A DNA stretch of 64,000 nt from Oligoflexia bacterium (GCA_016715815.1 JADJXN010000002.1:372001-436000); one strand, 5' to 3'. Numbered from the stretch's first letter, positions 25,944 to 35,804 are shown. Translations and numbers: made by a program. Notes: generated by a model not told the origin, from the sequence alone.

Positions 25944-26590
25944 GATTTTACAGCTTTTGCTACCTCTTCAGCAAAATTCTCTTCCTTCTTCTTTAGGCCA
26001 TCGCCCATAACCATTCTTACAAAACGGCGAACGCTGATATTTTCTCCTAATTTTGCAATGGTTTCTTTTTGAATTTGGGCTACAGTTTTTTCAGGCTCTT
26101 TTACAAAAGGTTGATCCATTAAACAAATCTCAGCCAGATACTTTTGCACCCGGCCTTCAACAATTTTATCCAGCACGTTGGCGGGCTTGCCAGTGCTTGC
26201 GGCTTGTTCTTTAAAAATGGCCTTTTCTTTTTCAACTGCACTAGCAGGGACTTCACTTGAAGTAACATATTGTGGGGCAGAGGCCGCAATATGCATAGCA
26301 ATGTCTCTGGCAAAGTTTTTAAAGTCTTCAGTTCTGGCCACAAAATCGGTTTCACAGTTAATTTCAACTAGTACGCCAATTTTACCATCGCCATGAACGT
26401 AAGAAAGAACAACGCCCTCAGCTGCAGTACGGCCACTTTTTTTATCAGCGGCGTTTAAGCCCTTTTTCTTAAGCCACTCAACGGCCTTTTCCATGTCGCC
26501 GCCACACTCTGCAAGGGCCTTTTTACAATCCATCATGCCGGCGCCTGTTTTTTCTCTAAGGTCTCTAACAGTGGTTGCTGAAATTTCCAT
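25940..26590 (-). CDS. tsf: translation elongation factor Ts, short form
   Basis: Guanine nucleotide exchange factor for EF-Tu. The N-terminal UBA-like part TVRDLREKTGAGMMDCKKAL and the TDFVARTEDFKNFA motif are diagnostic. At 216 residues it is shorter than the 283-residue E. coli form and comparable with the short Thermus type, lacking part of the C-terminal subdomain. It follows rpsB by three bases. Confidence 0.96.
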   Translation of the reverse strand: MEISATTVRDLREKTGAGMMDCKKALAECGGDMEKAVEWLKKKGLNAADKKSGRTAAEGVVLSYVHGDGKIGVLVEINCETDFVARTEDFKNFARDIAMHIAASAPQYVTSSEVPASAVEKEKAIFKEQAASTGKPANVLDKIVEGRVQKYLAEICLMDQPFVKEPEKTVAQIQKETIAKLGENISVRRFVRMVMGDGLKKKEENFAEEVAKAVKS

Positions 26591-26593
26591 TTA

Positions 26594-27538
26594 TTACTCC
26601 TTATCCGTAGCTTCTTCTTCAGTTGTTGAAGCTTCTTCAGATGCGGGTGTTTCAATATCATCAAAATTTTCATCAGCACGGCCTGCAGTAACAAGGGCGC
26701 GTTTTTTGGTGCGCTTAACAACAGCAATTGTCGGTCCGCCTTCTTGGGTTGCGGCTTGAGCCTGTGTTTTTTGTATACTTGCGGCCGCTTTTTCTTTCGC
26801 CATTTCTCTGGCAACATCGGCTTGCTTATCGCTCATAGCTCTTAATTTTTGCTCCCAAATTGCAGCACCCTGGTTGTAACTTTCGGCTACCATGTTTGCA
26901 AAAAGCTTAATAGCGCGAATGGCGTCATCGTTAGATGGAATGGGGTATTCAATTAGCCCTGGATCTGAATTTGTGTCGGCAAGACCTATAACAGCAATGC
27001 CTAATTTACGGGCTTCTTCAATGGCGATGTGTTCTTTTTTAAGATCCACAACAAAAAGAGCGCTTGGCAGCTCTTTCATGTCTCTAATTCCTTCAAAGCT
27101 TGCAAGAAGTTTTAGTCTTTCTTTTTCAAGACTAATAGCCTCTTTTTTAGAGTAAAGTTCAAACTCGCCTTTTTCTTTCATTTGATCAAGCTTTCTAAGC
27201 CTGTCAATTCCTTGTTTAATGGTTTCAAAGTTGGTAAGAGTTCCGCCAAGCCAGCGCTCTGTCATGTAATACTGGCCGCATTTTTTTGCTGCTTCTTGTA
27301 TGGTTTCGCGGGCTTGTTTTTTTGTGCCTACAAAAATCATTCTTCCACCTTCGGCAGCAACTTTTTTTGCAAATTCCGAAGCTTTTTGGGCCATGGCCAC
27401 GGTTTTTTGCAGATCAATGATATAAATTCCTGATCTTGCGCCAAAAACATAAGGCTTCATTCTTGGGTTCCATCTAGCCACTTGGTGGCCAAAGTGAACT
27501 CCGGCTTCTAACATTTCTTTCATTGTAACTTGGGACAT
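26594..27538 (-). CDS. rpsB: 30S ribosomal protein S2
   Basis: Ribosomal protein uS2. The true start is the ATG at 27538 (MSQVTMKEMLEAGVHFGHQ) behind a strong AAAGGAGG; the longer frame to 27595 adds residues unlike S2. Core motifs WNPRMKPYVFG, GTLTNFETIK and VVDLKKEHIAI are present. After the S2 fold, about 60 extra residues form an Ala/Gln-rich helix and an acidic Ser/Thr/Glu-rich tail. It begins the rpsB-tsf-pyrH-frr-uppS-cdsA-dxr-rseP run. Confidence 0.96.
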   Translation of the reverse strand: MSQVTMKEMLEAGVHFGHQVARWNPRMKPYVFGARSGIYIIDLQKTVAMAQKASEFAKKVAAEGGRMIFVGTKKQARETIQEAAKKCGQYYMTERWLGGTLTNFETIKQGIDRLRKLDQMKEKGEFELYSKKEAISLEKERLKLLASFEGIRDMKELPSALFVVDLKKEHIAIEEARKLGIAVIGLADTNSDPGLIEYPIPSNDDAIRAIKLFANMVAESYNQGAAIWEQKLRAMSDKQADVAREMAKEKAAASIQKTQAQAATQEGGPTIAVVKRTKKRALVTAGRADENFDDIETPASEEASTTEEEATDKE

Positions 27539-27662
27539 AAGAGTGCCTCCTTTATCTGGTTCTTGTCCTCCCTCTTTTTTACACTTTAAGTGCACCAGTT
27601 AGGCTAAAGAGGTGTGTAGTTAAACTTCAAATTTCAAGGGATTAAATAGCACTAAAAGGCGA

Positions 27663-28679
27663 TTAATTGCAATGGGTTAGTTTGGCTACAAAGTTTTGTG
27701 AGCTTTTTATAGAGGCGGCTATGTTTTGGGAGCCTTCTATGCAATTTGAGCCTAAAAACCATAGCTCGGGCCCACTTTGTGGAAGGTCTATAAAGCTGTG
27801 GTGAGACTCTGGTACCACAAGTATTCTTTCCCATGAGGCCTCTTCAATAAGATTGGGAAAGGCTTTTTTAATATGCTTTTTCATGGTTTTTAAAGTTTTT
27901 GATACGGCCTCTTCATCTTGGGCTAATTCTGAATCAATAAGGGAAAGCCAGCTGGAGAGCTCTGAATTTTCTGAATTAAATTGGCCTATCATGAAAAAAT
28001 CTTCATCATTAAATACAAGCAGATTGTCTTTTGTAAAATGACTCTTTTTTGAAGCAAAATCTACGCTTAAAACTGTGAATTTTTGCATGCGATCAAATTT
28101 TTGTAAAAATTTGGCCGAAAGAGCTTCTTTGCCAAGAAGCGCTTTCGCTGATGTGAGTGGTAAGGCATAAGCAAAAGTATTTGCTTGAATTTGTGTTTCA
28201 CCATTTATGGTTACAGATTCAAGCTTCCCATGGTTAAAATTTAAAGAAGTGACCACAGATTTTGTTTTTATTTTTTGTGTAGGAATAATTTTTAAAAGCT
28301 CATCATTTAATGTTTTCCAACCATTTGAAACTAAAAGCCTGGGGGATTGGGTATAATAAGAAAGCTCATCTAATAATGCGCGGTTTTTATTATTGACTGC
28401 AAAGCCCGTAAAATCTGAAAAGCCGGTTTTATTTTGAAAAATTAAAGGAGGGTTTAACAAAGTTTGAATATTAAAGTTTAAATTTAAATCTCTTTTTAAT
28501 TTTATTAATGGGTTTTCTAAAATATCGCTATGAGCAGGAACGCATTTTAGGCCGTAATCTGTTCCTCCCAATTCATCTTGAGCTTCAATGAGAATATAAT
28601 TTTTATTTGCACGCTCTAAATAAGCTGCGCTTATAAGCCCGCTTAAACCACCACCAAGAATAAGAAAATCTGTTTTCAT
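27663..28679 (-). CDS. FAD-dependent amine oxidase/desaturase-like oxidoreductase
   Basis: A 338-residue flavoprotein with an N-terminal dinucleotide-binding motif FLILGGGLSGLISAAYLE followed by IEAQDELGGT, the layout of amine oxidases, protoporphyrinogen oxidase and phytoene desaturase. The C-terminal GPELWFLGSNCIEGSQNIAASI corresponds to the second FAD contact (GD-type motif altered to GSN). It is shorter than usual family members (about 450), so the substrate domain is reduced. The substrate is unknown. Confidence 0.75.
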   Translation of the reverse strand: MKTDFLILGGGLSGLISAAYLERANKNYILIEAQDELGGTDYGLKCVPAHSDILENPLIKLKRDLNLNFNIQTLLNPPLIFQNKTGFSDFTGFAVNNKNRALLDELSYYTQSPRLLVSNGWKTLNDELLKIIPTQKIKTKSVVTSLNFNHGKLESVTINGETQIQANTFAYALPLTSAKALLGKEALSAKFLQKFDRMQKFTVLSVDFASKKSHFTKDNLLVFNDEDFFMIGQFNSENSELSSWLSLIDSELAQDEEAVSKTLKTMKKHIKKAFPNLIEEASWERILVVPESHHSFIDLPQSGPELWFLGSNCIEGSQNIAASIKSSQNFVAKLTHCN

Positions 28680-28705
28680 GAAGCTAGATTATGGGGGTAT
28701 AAGGC

Positions 28706-29488
28706 TTATTTCAAGCCCAATTTTTTGTTAATTTTGAGGGCTAAAAAGTTTAAAGTTTTTTGAGCTAAACTTTTTAATGTAGGGTTTTTTTCAACAATGC
28801 GTGCAATGGGGGGGCTTAAAAAATAGTATACCTTTGTAAAAGACTTGCCGCAGACAGTATTTAGTAAAACCTCATCCCTGAAAGCCGAAAGGGTAACAAC
28901 TGTAGGGTGAAGGGGGCTATCAAAAGCAGCTGTGGCAATAAAACATCTACCCTTTTTTCTTTTTGCCTTTTTTAAAATCATCTCAAAAACATCTCTGTTT
29001 CTTGCGGTTTTTTTATACTCTTCAATTTTACGCGTTAGTTCCATGTAAATGGGGGTATAAGGTAAAAACTCTGCAAGTTTATCTGCACACTGATTTAGGC
29101 GCTGGCTAAATTTTGGAGATTGGTCATAAATACGAACCATATCCCAAAAAGCACTGGCAATAATTACAAGCTCTTTAGCGCGGGCTGAGTTATTAAAGTA
29201 CTCAACCTTTAATTCATTGGGTTTTGCCTCATAAATAATTTCTAAAACTCGAAAGTATTTTTCATAAGAGACAATGGCTCCGGAAAAATCTTTCATAGAA
29301 AATCTATCTCTTGCATCTTTTACTAAGTGCACACGGCTACGCCATAAATTAAGGCGCTGTTGCTCCTTGGCCGCACGCCTTGCGTGTCGGCGATCTTCTA
29401 CTGTCGTTCCTTTTGTGGCACTTGATTCACTTGCAGCTGGTGGTGGTGCATCTGCATTTGCTGCTTGTTGTTTTTTATCTTCAGACAT
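28706..29488 (-). CDS. CFI-box C-terminal domain protein
   Basis: A 260-residue protein with no signal peptide. The N-terminal 40 residues are low-complexity and charged (Ala/Ser-rich, then RRHARRAAKEQQ), the middle is helical and TPR-like (AIVSYEKYFRVLEIIYEA), and the C-terminus has CFIATAAFDSPLHP, the hallmark of the CFI-box-CTERM domain, followed by a hydrophobic stretch. The biochemical role of that domain is not known. It stands as a single gene between priA and the FAD oxidoreductase. Confidence 0.65.
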   Translation of the reverse strand: MSEDKKQQAANADAPPPAASESSATKGTTVEDRRHARRAAKEQQRLNLWRSRVHLVKDARDRFSMKDFSGAIVSYEKYFRVLEIIYEAKPNELKVEYFNNSARAKELVIIASAFWDMVRIYDQSPKFSQRLNQCADKLAEFLPYTPIYMELTRKIEEYKKTARNRDVFEMILKKAKRKKGRCFIATAAFDSPLHPTVVTLSAFRDEVLLNTVCGKSFTKVYYFLSPPIARIVEKNPTLKSLAQKTLNFLALKINKKLGLK

Positions 29489-29545
29489 ACAGAGTATTCT
29501 AAATGATTTTTAAACAAATAAAACCTAGACTCTCGTCTATTTTAG

Positions 29546-31591
29546 TTAAGATAAAATTTGCGGGTCCACATCAACGCTTAATGTTACTCCGGGGGGAGCC
29601 CAAGATTGAGTATGGTTTAAAAAATGTTGTAAAAATATGTTCAGCTCTTTTGGTTGCGGAGCTTTAACAAGAAGTTGTAGGCGAAATTTATTTTTCAGCT
29701 TGAGTACGGAAGCCTCGGTTGGCCCAAGAACCTGAATATTTGTATAAAGGGGGTTTAAATTTTTTATTTTCTCAATCTCGTTTTTGGCTTTGGCGGCACT
29801 GTTTTGTGCTTTTTTAAACTCTGTCGCCTGAACTCTAATGATGGCGACCTTGCCAAAAGGGGGGTAGTTAAGCTCTTTTCTTGATTTAAGCTCCTCAGCA
29901 GCAAAGCCAATAAAGTCATGCTCTTTTGCATAAGTAATTGAAGGGTGCTCTGGAAGATAAGTCTGAATATAAACAACGCCCTTTTTTTGATGACGCCCGG
30001 CCCGGCCAGCCACCTGGGTAAGAAGCTGGAAGGTTTTCTCTGAGCTTCTAAAATCTGGAAAGTGCAAGCCAATATCAGCCATCAGGCCTCCGACTAAAGT
30101 CAGGTTGGGAAAATCATGGCCTTTGGCAATCATTTGTGTGCCAACAATAATATCTACTTTTTTTTCAGAAATTTTTTCTATTAGAGATTCTAAGTCTTCT
30201 CTGGAGTTAATTTCGTCTCTGTCAGCTCTTGCAATTTTTGCTTTTGGAAAAAGTATTTGCAATTCATGAGCAATTTTTTCTGTTCCAAGGCCCACAGAGG
30301 AAAGATTTGTTGATTTACATGAGCCACACTCAAAAGGCGCTGGTTTTTCAAACCCGCAGTAGTGGCAGACTAAAGTGCTTCCGCGCTTATGTGAAGTTAA
30401 AGTAACGCTGCAACTTGGGCACTGTTCAGTAAAGCCGCAATCTTGGCAAAGTAAAAACTGAGCAAAGCCGCGCCGATTAATAAAAAGTGCGGTTTGCTCT
30501 TTGTTTTCTAAACGTTCTGATAACTCGGCGTAAAGCTCTTGGCTAAGCCAAGAGGGAATCTCGTCGCTTCTTTTTGCTAAATAGGGTGAAAGTGATTTTT
30601 TGTTTTTTAAATCTATAATTTTAACCTCAGGTAAAGGGCGGTCTTCAACGCGCTTTGAAAGGGTGAGCATTTGATATTTTTTTAATTCATTGGCATTGTA
30701 CCAAGTTTCAAGGCACGGGGTTGCGCTTCCAAGTACAACGGGGCAATTTAAAAAATGGCCTTTCATAATGGCGGCATCACGGGCGTGGTACTTTAAGTGC
30801 TCCTCTTGCTTGTAGCTTGCTTCATGTTCTTCGTCCACAATGATGAGGCCTAAATTTTCCATGGGGCAAAAAAGAGCAGATCTGGCGCCTACAAGAATTT
30901 TTTTTTGCCCGTTTTGAATGCTTTGCCATTGATCAGATTTTTCTCTATGGGTGAGGTGAGAGTGGATAACCGCCACCTGATCCCCAAAGCGGTTCACAAA
31001 GCGTTTTATAAGCTGAGGTGTGAGGCTAATTTCTGGCACAAGCACTAGGGCCTGCTTATTTAATTTTAAAACTTCCTCTATGGAGCGCAGATAAACTTCT
31101 GTTTTTCCGCTCCCTGTAACGCCGTAAAGTAAGAATGCGTTAAATTTATTTTTTTTTGCTGCATTTACAATTTGTTCAATAGCAAATTGTTGCTCACTAT
31201 TTGGCGTTGGCGGGGTTTCGGCATTTGCGTCTTTAAAATAATTAACAGGGTCTAATTTTTTAGATTTTTTTTTGCGGGCTTCATCATGTGGTGCAAAGGC
31301 CATGGAGTAAACCATTCCAAGGGGGTGCAAATAATAACTTGCAAGCCAAGAGAGCCAATTTTGCTCCAAAAGACTTAGAGCTTTTGAGGGAAGAATATTT
31401 TTTATTTCTTTTATTTTTTTTAACTCTTTAGGCTCTTCACAAGATTTTATGATAACCCCGCGACTACTTCTTGAGCCAAGAGGGATCTCAACGCGCATGC
31501 CAATTGTGAGCTGGTTTTTAAGCTCATCTGGAATTTTATATGTCAAGGTGTGGTACAAAGGGGCTTCAACACAAATTTCTGCAAAATTCAT
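29546..31591 (-). CDS. priA: primosomal protein N' (replication restart helicase)
   Basis: A 681-residue 3'-to-5' helicase that reloads the replisome at stalled forks. Walker A is at 157-165 (YGVTGSGKTE), Walker B is DEEHEASYKQEE, the eight-cysteine zinc region runs from CQDCGFTEQCPSC through CHYCGFEKPAPFECGSC, and helicase motifs V/VI are GTQMIAKGHDFPNLTLV and QVAGRAGR. Complete and in order. It follows the exported protein gene by three bases. Confidence 0.96.
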   Translation of the reverse strand: MNFAEICVEAPLYHTLTYKIPDELKNQLTIGMRVEIPLGSRSSRGVIIKSCEEPKELKKIKEIKNILPSKALSLLEQNWLSWLASYYLHPLGMVYSMAFAPHDEARKKKSKKLDPVNYFKDANAETPPTPNSEQQFAIEQIVNAAKKNKFNAFLLYGVTGSGKTEVYLRSIEEVLKLNKQALVLVPEISLTPQLIKRFVNRFGDQVAVIHSHLTHREKSDQWQSIQNGQKKILVGARSALFCPMENLGLIIVDEEHEASYKQEEHLKYHARDAAIMKGHFLNCPVVLGSATPCLETWYNANELKKYQMLTLSKRVEDRPLPEVKIIDLKNKKSLSPYLAKRSDEIPSWLSQELYAELSERLENKEQTALFINRRGFAQFLLCQDCGFTEQCPSCSVTLTSHKRGSTLVCHYCGFEKPAPFECGSCKSTNLSSVGLGTEKIAHELQILFPKAKIARADRDEINSREDLESLIEKISEKKVDIIVGTQMIAKGHDFPNLTLVGGLMADIGLHFPDFRSSEKTFQLLTQVAGRAGRHQKKGVVYIQTYLPEHPSITYAKEHDFIGFAAEELKSRKELNYPPFGKVAIIRVQATEFKKAQNSAAKAKNEIEKIKNLNPLYTNIQVLGPTEASVLKLKNKFRLQLLVKAPQPKELNIFLQHFLNHTQSWAPPGVTLSVDVDPQILS

Positions 31592-31594
31592 TTA

Positions 31595-32392
31595 TTACCT
31601 AAAGCGCTTATAAAAATCTCCAATTACATTTGCTAGTGAATGCTTGGGCCATAGAGTCACTATTTCTTCATTATTTTTTAAAGAACTTGGTTCAAGAGTT
31701 TTTTTAATGGCGTTGGTTAAATTTATTCCATAAACACTTTTAACAACAATTTCAACGCTGTTATCCCCAAAAGTAATTTTCTGGGTTTTGGGGTAAGCAA
31801 AATTTCTGGCAAAAATGGCATAGTCTTGGCCCAAAAACTCAGCGCCACTTGGCATTCTTATTTTTGAAATAAAAAACTGATCCTGCTCTATCCAAACAGT
31901 GGCCTGATCGAGCTTCCCGTATTGGTATTGGATGGCGCCACCTACGCGGCCAAGACGAACAAATTTTTCCGTTTCAAGCTTTAATAATTTTAAATCCTTT
32001 GGGACGTATTTTTCTCTTAAAGCTTCATTGGGTAAAATTCCCCATTTATGGAAAAACTTTTTTAACTCACCGGCATCACGTGTGGTTAAAGCAGACATAT
32101 AAAATTCATTAGGGTTTTCACTAGAGGTGTCTGTATAAATGCGACCCTTTTTTAAAAGCCTTGTTACTTGCAGCCCCTCACCCTCAGCTTTTAAAAGCAT
32201 TTCTCCGCCATCAACTATAATCCAAGTTTCTTTAACTACCTGGGTTTCTGCGGGGCCTTTAAAAGCGAGCTCTTGGGTAATTTTATAAGCACCCTTTCCG
32301 TGAAGCTCCGCCACACGGTTAAACACAAAGCTGCTTTGTGGAATGTAGGCAAAAGCAAAAGTGCTAAGAAAAAAAAGAATTAATGTTTTCAT
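31595..32392 (-). CDS. exported protein of unknown function, possibly LolA/RseB-like fold
   Basis: A 265-residue protein with a signal peptide (1-15, ending AFA) and a mature chain rich in beta strands (WIIVDGGEMLLKAEGEGLQV, ATVWIEQDQFFISKIRM). The pattern recalls periplasmic lipoprotein-binding folds (LolA/LolB/RseB), but no diagnostic motif is visible, so this is only a suggestion. Its start overlaps galU by 4 bp. Confidence 0.5.
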   Translation of the reverse strand: MKTLILFFLSTFAFAYIPQSSFVFNRVAELHGKGAYKITQELAFKGPAETQVVKETWIIVDGGEMLLKAEGEGLQVTRLLKKGRIYTDTSSENPNEFYMSALTTRDAGELKKFFHKWGILPNEALREKYVPKDLKLLKLETEKFVRLGRVGGAIQYQYGKLDQATVWIEQDQFFISKIRMPSGAEFLGQDYAIFARNFAYPKTQKITFGDNSVEIVVKSVYGINLTNAIKKTLEPSSLKNNEEIVTLWPKHSLANVIGDFYKRFR

Positions 32393-33273
32393 TTAAGTTT
32401 TTCAGCCTTTTCTTTTATGTATTTTTTCAAAGGCTCGCTAATTTCAGGGTGTTTTAAACCAAATTCAATATTTGCAGTTACAAAACCAAGTCTATCTCCT
32501 GCATCAAAGCGCTCAGCATTAAAAGAGTAGGCCAAAACTCCTTCTGTTTGGGCTAGCTTTAAAATAGCATCGGTGAGTTGAATTTCACCCAGTTTTGAAG
32601 GTTTAAGTTCTCTTAAAATTTTAAATATTGTAGGAGTAAAAACATATCTTCCAGGGAGAGCGAGTCTGCTTTTTGTTTCATTTGGTTTAGGCTTTTCTAT
32701 TAAATGCTCAATTTCAGAAAATTCCATTTTGCCTGGATTTTTTTTGGTTTCAGCAATGCCGTATTTTGAAACCTCACTTTGATCTACTTCCATAACGGCA
32801 ACAGTTGATTTTTTTTCTTTATTATAAACATTAACAAGTTGCTCGGTGACATTGGGTTTTCCATACATGACTTCGTCACCTAATAATACTGCAAAGGGCT
32901 CATCACCAATGGCGGATTGAGCACAAAGCACAGCATGGCCTAAGCCTAATGGATTTTTTTGTCTTACGCTGAGAATATTAGCGAGCTTTGAAATTCTTTG
33001 AACTTCTTTAAGCAAATGATCTTTATTTTGTTTTGCCAAAGTGTCTTCAAGTTCATAATTTCTATCAAAAAATTCTTCAAGTGAGGTTTTATGCCTTCCT
33101 GTAACTAAAATAATAGTGTCAATACCCGCGCTCACGGCCTCTTCAACAATGTGTAAAATTATGGGCTTATCTACAATGGGGAACATCTCTTTGGGCGTTG
33201 CCTTAGATGCAGGGATAAACCTTGTGCCAAGGCCTGCTACGGGCAAAACAGCTTTTCTGACTTTTGTTTGCAT
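32389..33273 (-). CDS. galU: UTP-glucose-1-phosphate uridylyltransferase
   Basis: Forms UDP-glucose for envelope polysaccharides. The N-terminal nucleotide-binding motif AGLGTRFIPASKATPKEMFP, LGLGHAVLCA and the metal/substrate region LGDEVM are typical. LIEKPKPNET and RFDAGDRLGFVTANIEF match GalU. Length 294 is standard. It lies 12 bp after the M23 peptidase gene. Confidence 0.95.
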   Translation of the reverse strand: MQTKVRKAVLPVAGLGTRFIPASKATPKEMFPIVDKPIILHIVEEAVSAGIDTIILVTGRHKTSLEEFFDRNYELEDTLAKQNKDHLLKEVQRISKLANILSVRQKNPLGLGHAVLCAQSAIGDEPFAVLLGDEVMYGKPNVTEQLVNVYNKEKKSTVAVMEVDQSEVSKYGIAETKKNPGKMEFSEIEHLIEKPKPNETKSRLALPGRYVFTPTIFKILRELKPSKLGEIQLTDAILKLAQTEGVLAYSFNAERFDAGDRLGFVTANIEFGLKHPEISEPLKKYIKEKAEKLK

Positions 33274-33285
33274 GGGGCTATAAAA

Positions 33286-34395
33286 TCACGGCTGTTTGGC
33301 TGAGTCAATAAGCTCACGTGAAGCAATAGTTCGGTGGTAATCTCTTGCGGCGTAAGGGTAGGGTTTTGTTAATTCTATGGGGTTATACATCATTTTTCCG
33401 CGCCTAACCGCAAAATGAAGGTGCGGGCTTGTACAAAACCCAGTGCAACCCACATAACCAATAACTTGACCGGGAATAACTTTTTGCCCCTCTTTTAAAT
33501 CTTTGTGGGCTGATTGTAGATGATTATAAATGGAAATATATCCATCTTCATGTTCAATGCTGACATAATTCCCAGCGCCTCTTCTGCGAGCGACCTCTTT
33601 CACTGTTCCACTTCTAGGAGCATAAATAGGTGAGCCTTCAGGTAGTGCAAAATCTACCCCTAAATGAGCCATGTAGCGGCGCCTTACCGGGTGAAAGCGG
33701 CGTCTGCTAAAGGGGCTTGAGACATGGGTGTAATCAACAGGGGCGTAAAAGGGGCGCTCTTCAAAATTATTTTCTGGGTCTACAAAAAACTTTTTATCGT
33801 CTTTAGTAATTAAGAGACGCTCATACTTTTGGCCTTTTAAAGTGATTTCGGCTTTTAAAACCTCTCCATATTTAACTAAGAAGCCATCATCATATTTTTG
33901 CTCTACAGTTAGCTTAAAGGTATCGTTTCTTTGAATTTTTCTTAAATTATGATCCCAAATAAATGCGTCTATAAAACGAGAAACCACCCACTCATCATTA
34001 ATTTGCTTTTTAATGCTCTCATGAAGGCTTCCGCGAATTTTTCCTTCAATTGCTTTTACCTTGGTGGTCAGCACTTCTGAGCGGCGCTCAATTCCTTCGC
34101 CCTCTAAGTTTTTCCAAAAAACTAAAACGTCATCGCCATAGTCTAGGTAAAAGCGTAGCTCAATATGCTTTTCTTTGGGGTTTTTAGAAATTAAAAACTT
34201 ATCTTTTGGGTTTAGGTGCCATTTTGTGGGAACCATTTTATTTGTTAAAAGGCTATTGGCTTGAGTTGAGCTAAACCCATTGGCCGTTAAAATTTGCGCA
34301 AGTGTATTATATTGGCCGGCAGTTTTAATGATTGCACTTTGGGCTGGCATGGCTATTAAGATGAGAGCCAAAAGTAAGCTTGAGAGTTTTAACAT
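33286..34395 (-). CDS. M23 family murein endopeptidase
   Basis: A 369-residue exported protein with a signal peptide (1-20, ending AQSA). N-terminal residues 25-215 resemble the OapA/LysM-type regulatory part of periplasmic M23 proteins. The peptidase domain has His244 and Asp248 (HLGVD) and HLHF at 325-328, the complete zinc and catalytic set, so it should cut peptidoglycan cross-links. GCTGFCTSPHLHF includes two cysteines in the active-site loop. Confidence 0.9.
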   Translation of the reverse strand: MLKLSSLLLALILIAMPAQSAIIKTAGQYNTLAQILTANGFSSTQANSLLTNKMVPTKWHLNPKDKFLISKNPKEKHIELRFYLDYGDDVLVFWKNLEGEGIERRSEVLTTKVKAIEGKIRGSLHESIKKQINDEWVVSRFIDAFIWDHNLRKIQRNDTFKLTVEQKYDDGFLVKYGEVLKAEITLKGQKYERLLITKDDKKFFVDPENNFEERPFYAPVDYTHVSSPFSRRRFHPVRRRYMAHLGVDFALPEGSPIYAPRSGTVKEVARRRGAGNYVSIEHEDGYISIYNHLQSAHKDLKEGQKVIPGQVIGYVGCTGFCTSPHLHFAVRRGKMMYNPIELTKPYPYAARDYHRTIASRELIDSAKQP

Positions 34396-34447
34396 AGTTG
34401 TAATAAAAGTTTACTGACATTTATATTTTTTTGCAAATAAAAGGAAA

Positions 34448-34924
34448 ATGGTGCAATTGGGCAAAATGCGGTGGTTATTAATAATTTTTTTCACAGCGTT
34501 GGGTTGCGCGCATATGACTGAAAATAAAGCAGTATTTCACACCCTTAGACTAAAGCCGGGAGATGAATTAAAAACAGAAATTCAAAACTTTGCTATTAAG
34601 CATAACCTAAAAGCGGCATCTATTGTGAGCGCCGTGGGGAGCCTTAGAGAATATTCTTTGAGGTTTGCGAATCAAAAAAATCTTACAAAAGCGAACGGAT
34701 ATTTTGAAATTGTCAGCTTAAGTGGCGCATTAAGTGGGGATTCTATGCATCTTCACATGGCCATTGCAGATGAGAAGGGTAAAGTTATTGGTGGGCATTT
34801 GGGGGATAAAAACATTATCTACACAACTTGTGAGGTGACACTTGTGGAGCAGACAAATAAAGAATTTTTAAGAGAATTAGATTCCCAAACAGGGTATAAA
34901 GAGTTGGTAATAAAAAATAAATAG
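34448..34924 (+). CDS. exported PPC (DUF296) domain lipoprotein candidate
   Basis: A 158-residue protein whose residues 28-150 match the PPC/DUF296 fold (AASIVSAVGSLREYSLRFA, then SMHLHMAIADEKGKVIGGHL with the conserved metal-binding histidines). Most PPC proteins are cytoplasmic or nuclear and some bind DNA; this one carries a signal with a lipobox-like TALGC at Cys20. The -3 Ala makes the lipobox weak. The start could be ATG 34448 (AAGGA close by) or ATG 34466. It is divergent from the M23 gene. Confidence 0.7.
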   Translation: MVQLGKMRWLLIIFFTALGCAHMTENKAVFHTLRLKPGDELKTEIQNFAIKHNLKAASIVSAVGSLREYSLRFANQKNLTKANGYFEIVSLSGALSGDSMHLHMAIADEKGKVIGGHLGDKNIIYTTCEVTLVEQTNKEFLRELDSQTGYKELVIKNK

Positions 34925-34932
34925 GTGGGGGA

Positions 34933-35763
34933 ATGTTTATATTAATTATTTTTTTAAACTTAATAAGCGCTCATGCGCAAATTTTTACTTCTGCCCAAAG
35001 CCAGGCTACAGGTGAGGCAGGACGTGCCAGTTATGATTTTGTTGGCTCTCACTTTTTAAACCCGGCAACTTTAGTTGAATCTACGGGCTATGTTTTAAGT
35101 AGTGCTTATGAAATGGCTAGAATTGATTCCTCTAACCCAACAACAAAAACAGTTTTTGCCATTACAGATAATGCTCCCACATCAATGGTGGCTGCAGGTT
35201 TTGGCTATGTTAACTTTCGACAATCCTTTCATGATAAAATTATAACCGACCAAGATTTTTCTTTAAGCATTGGTGCTCGGGTTTTACCAAAACTATCTCT
35301 TGGTTGGTTGGGCCGTAGGCTTGTGAGGCAAAATACAAATGGCCCCGCTTGGGCAAAACATAACATGAATTTAGGGGCACTTATTATGCCAGCGCCTTTT
35401 ATGCGACTTGCCCTTGTAGGGTATGATGTTTTAACTGATGATGATTTAGACATGATCCCCGTTTTGGCCATTGGTAGCCAATTTGATATTATGGGTGTGT
35501 TTAAGCTTAAGGCCGATATTTTAAGACAAGAAAAAAGCAACCCTGAGAAAAAAACAAATTTGAATGCCGGAATGGAGTTTATTTTAGGAGAGGGTTTTAA
35601 CCTTGGCAGTGGGGGAATTTGGGACACTTTAAATAATAAAACATATCTCACTTTGGGGTTAGGCTGGTTTGGGCCTCGTTTAAGTGCAGCTTACGCGTAT
35701 AAAACCGATGTAAACGCCGCAAGGGACTTTAGCCACAACATGCAATTATGGATTGTGTTTTAG
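34933..35763 (+). CDS. outer membrane beta-barrel protein
   Basis: A 276-residue exported protein with a signal peptide (1-15, ending AHA). The mature part begins with QATGEAGRASYDFVGSHFLNPATL, the Asn-Pro-Ala pattern of FadL/PorV-like barrels, and continues with alternating strands to a final aromatic (LWIVF) as barrels do. It lies 8 bp after the PPC lipoprotein gene, in probable operon with it. The function is not known. Confidence 0.7.
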   Translation: MFILIIFLNLISAHAQIFTSAQSQATGEAGRASYDFVGSHFLNPATLVESTGYVLSSAYEMARIDSSNPTTKTVFAITDNAPTSMVAAGFGYVNFRQSFHDKIITDQDFSLSIGARVLPKLSLGWLGRRLVRQNTNGPAWAKHNMNLGALIMPAPFMRLALVGYDVLTDDDLDMIPVLAIGSQFDIMGVFKLKADILRQEKSNPEKKTNLNAGMEFILGEGFNLGSGGIWDTLNNKTYLTLGLGWFGPRLSAAYAYKTDVNAARDFSHNMQLWIVF

Positions 35764-35804
35764 TAAGCCTTAAAGTATATAAGTGGTACTTTTAAGGAGT
35801 ATTT

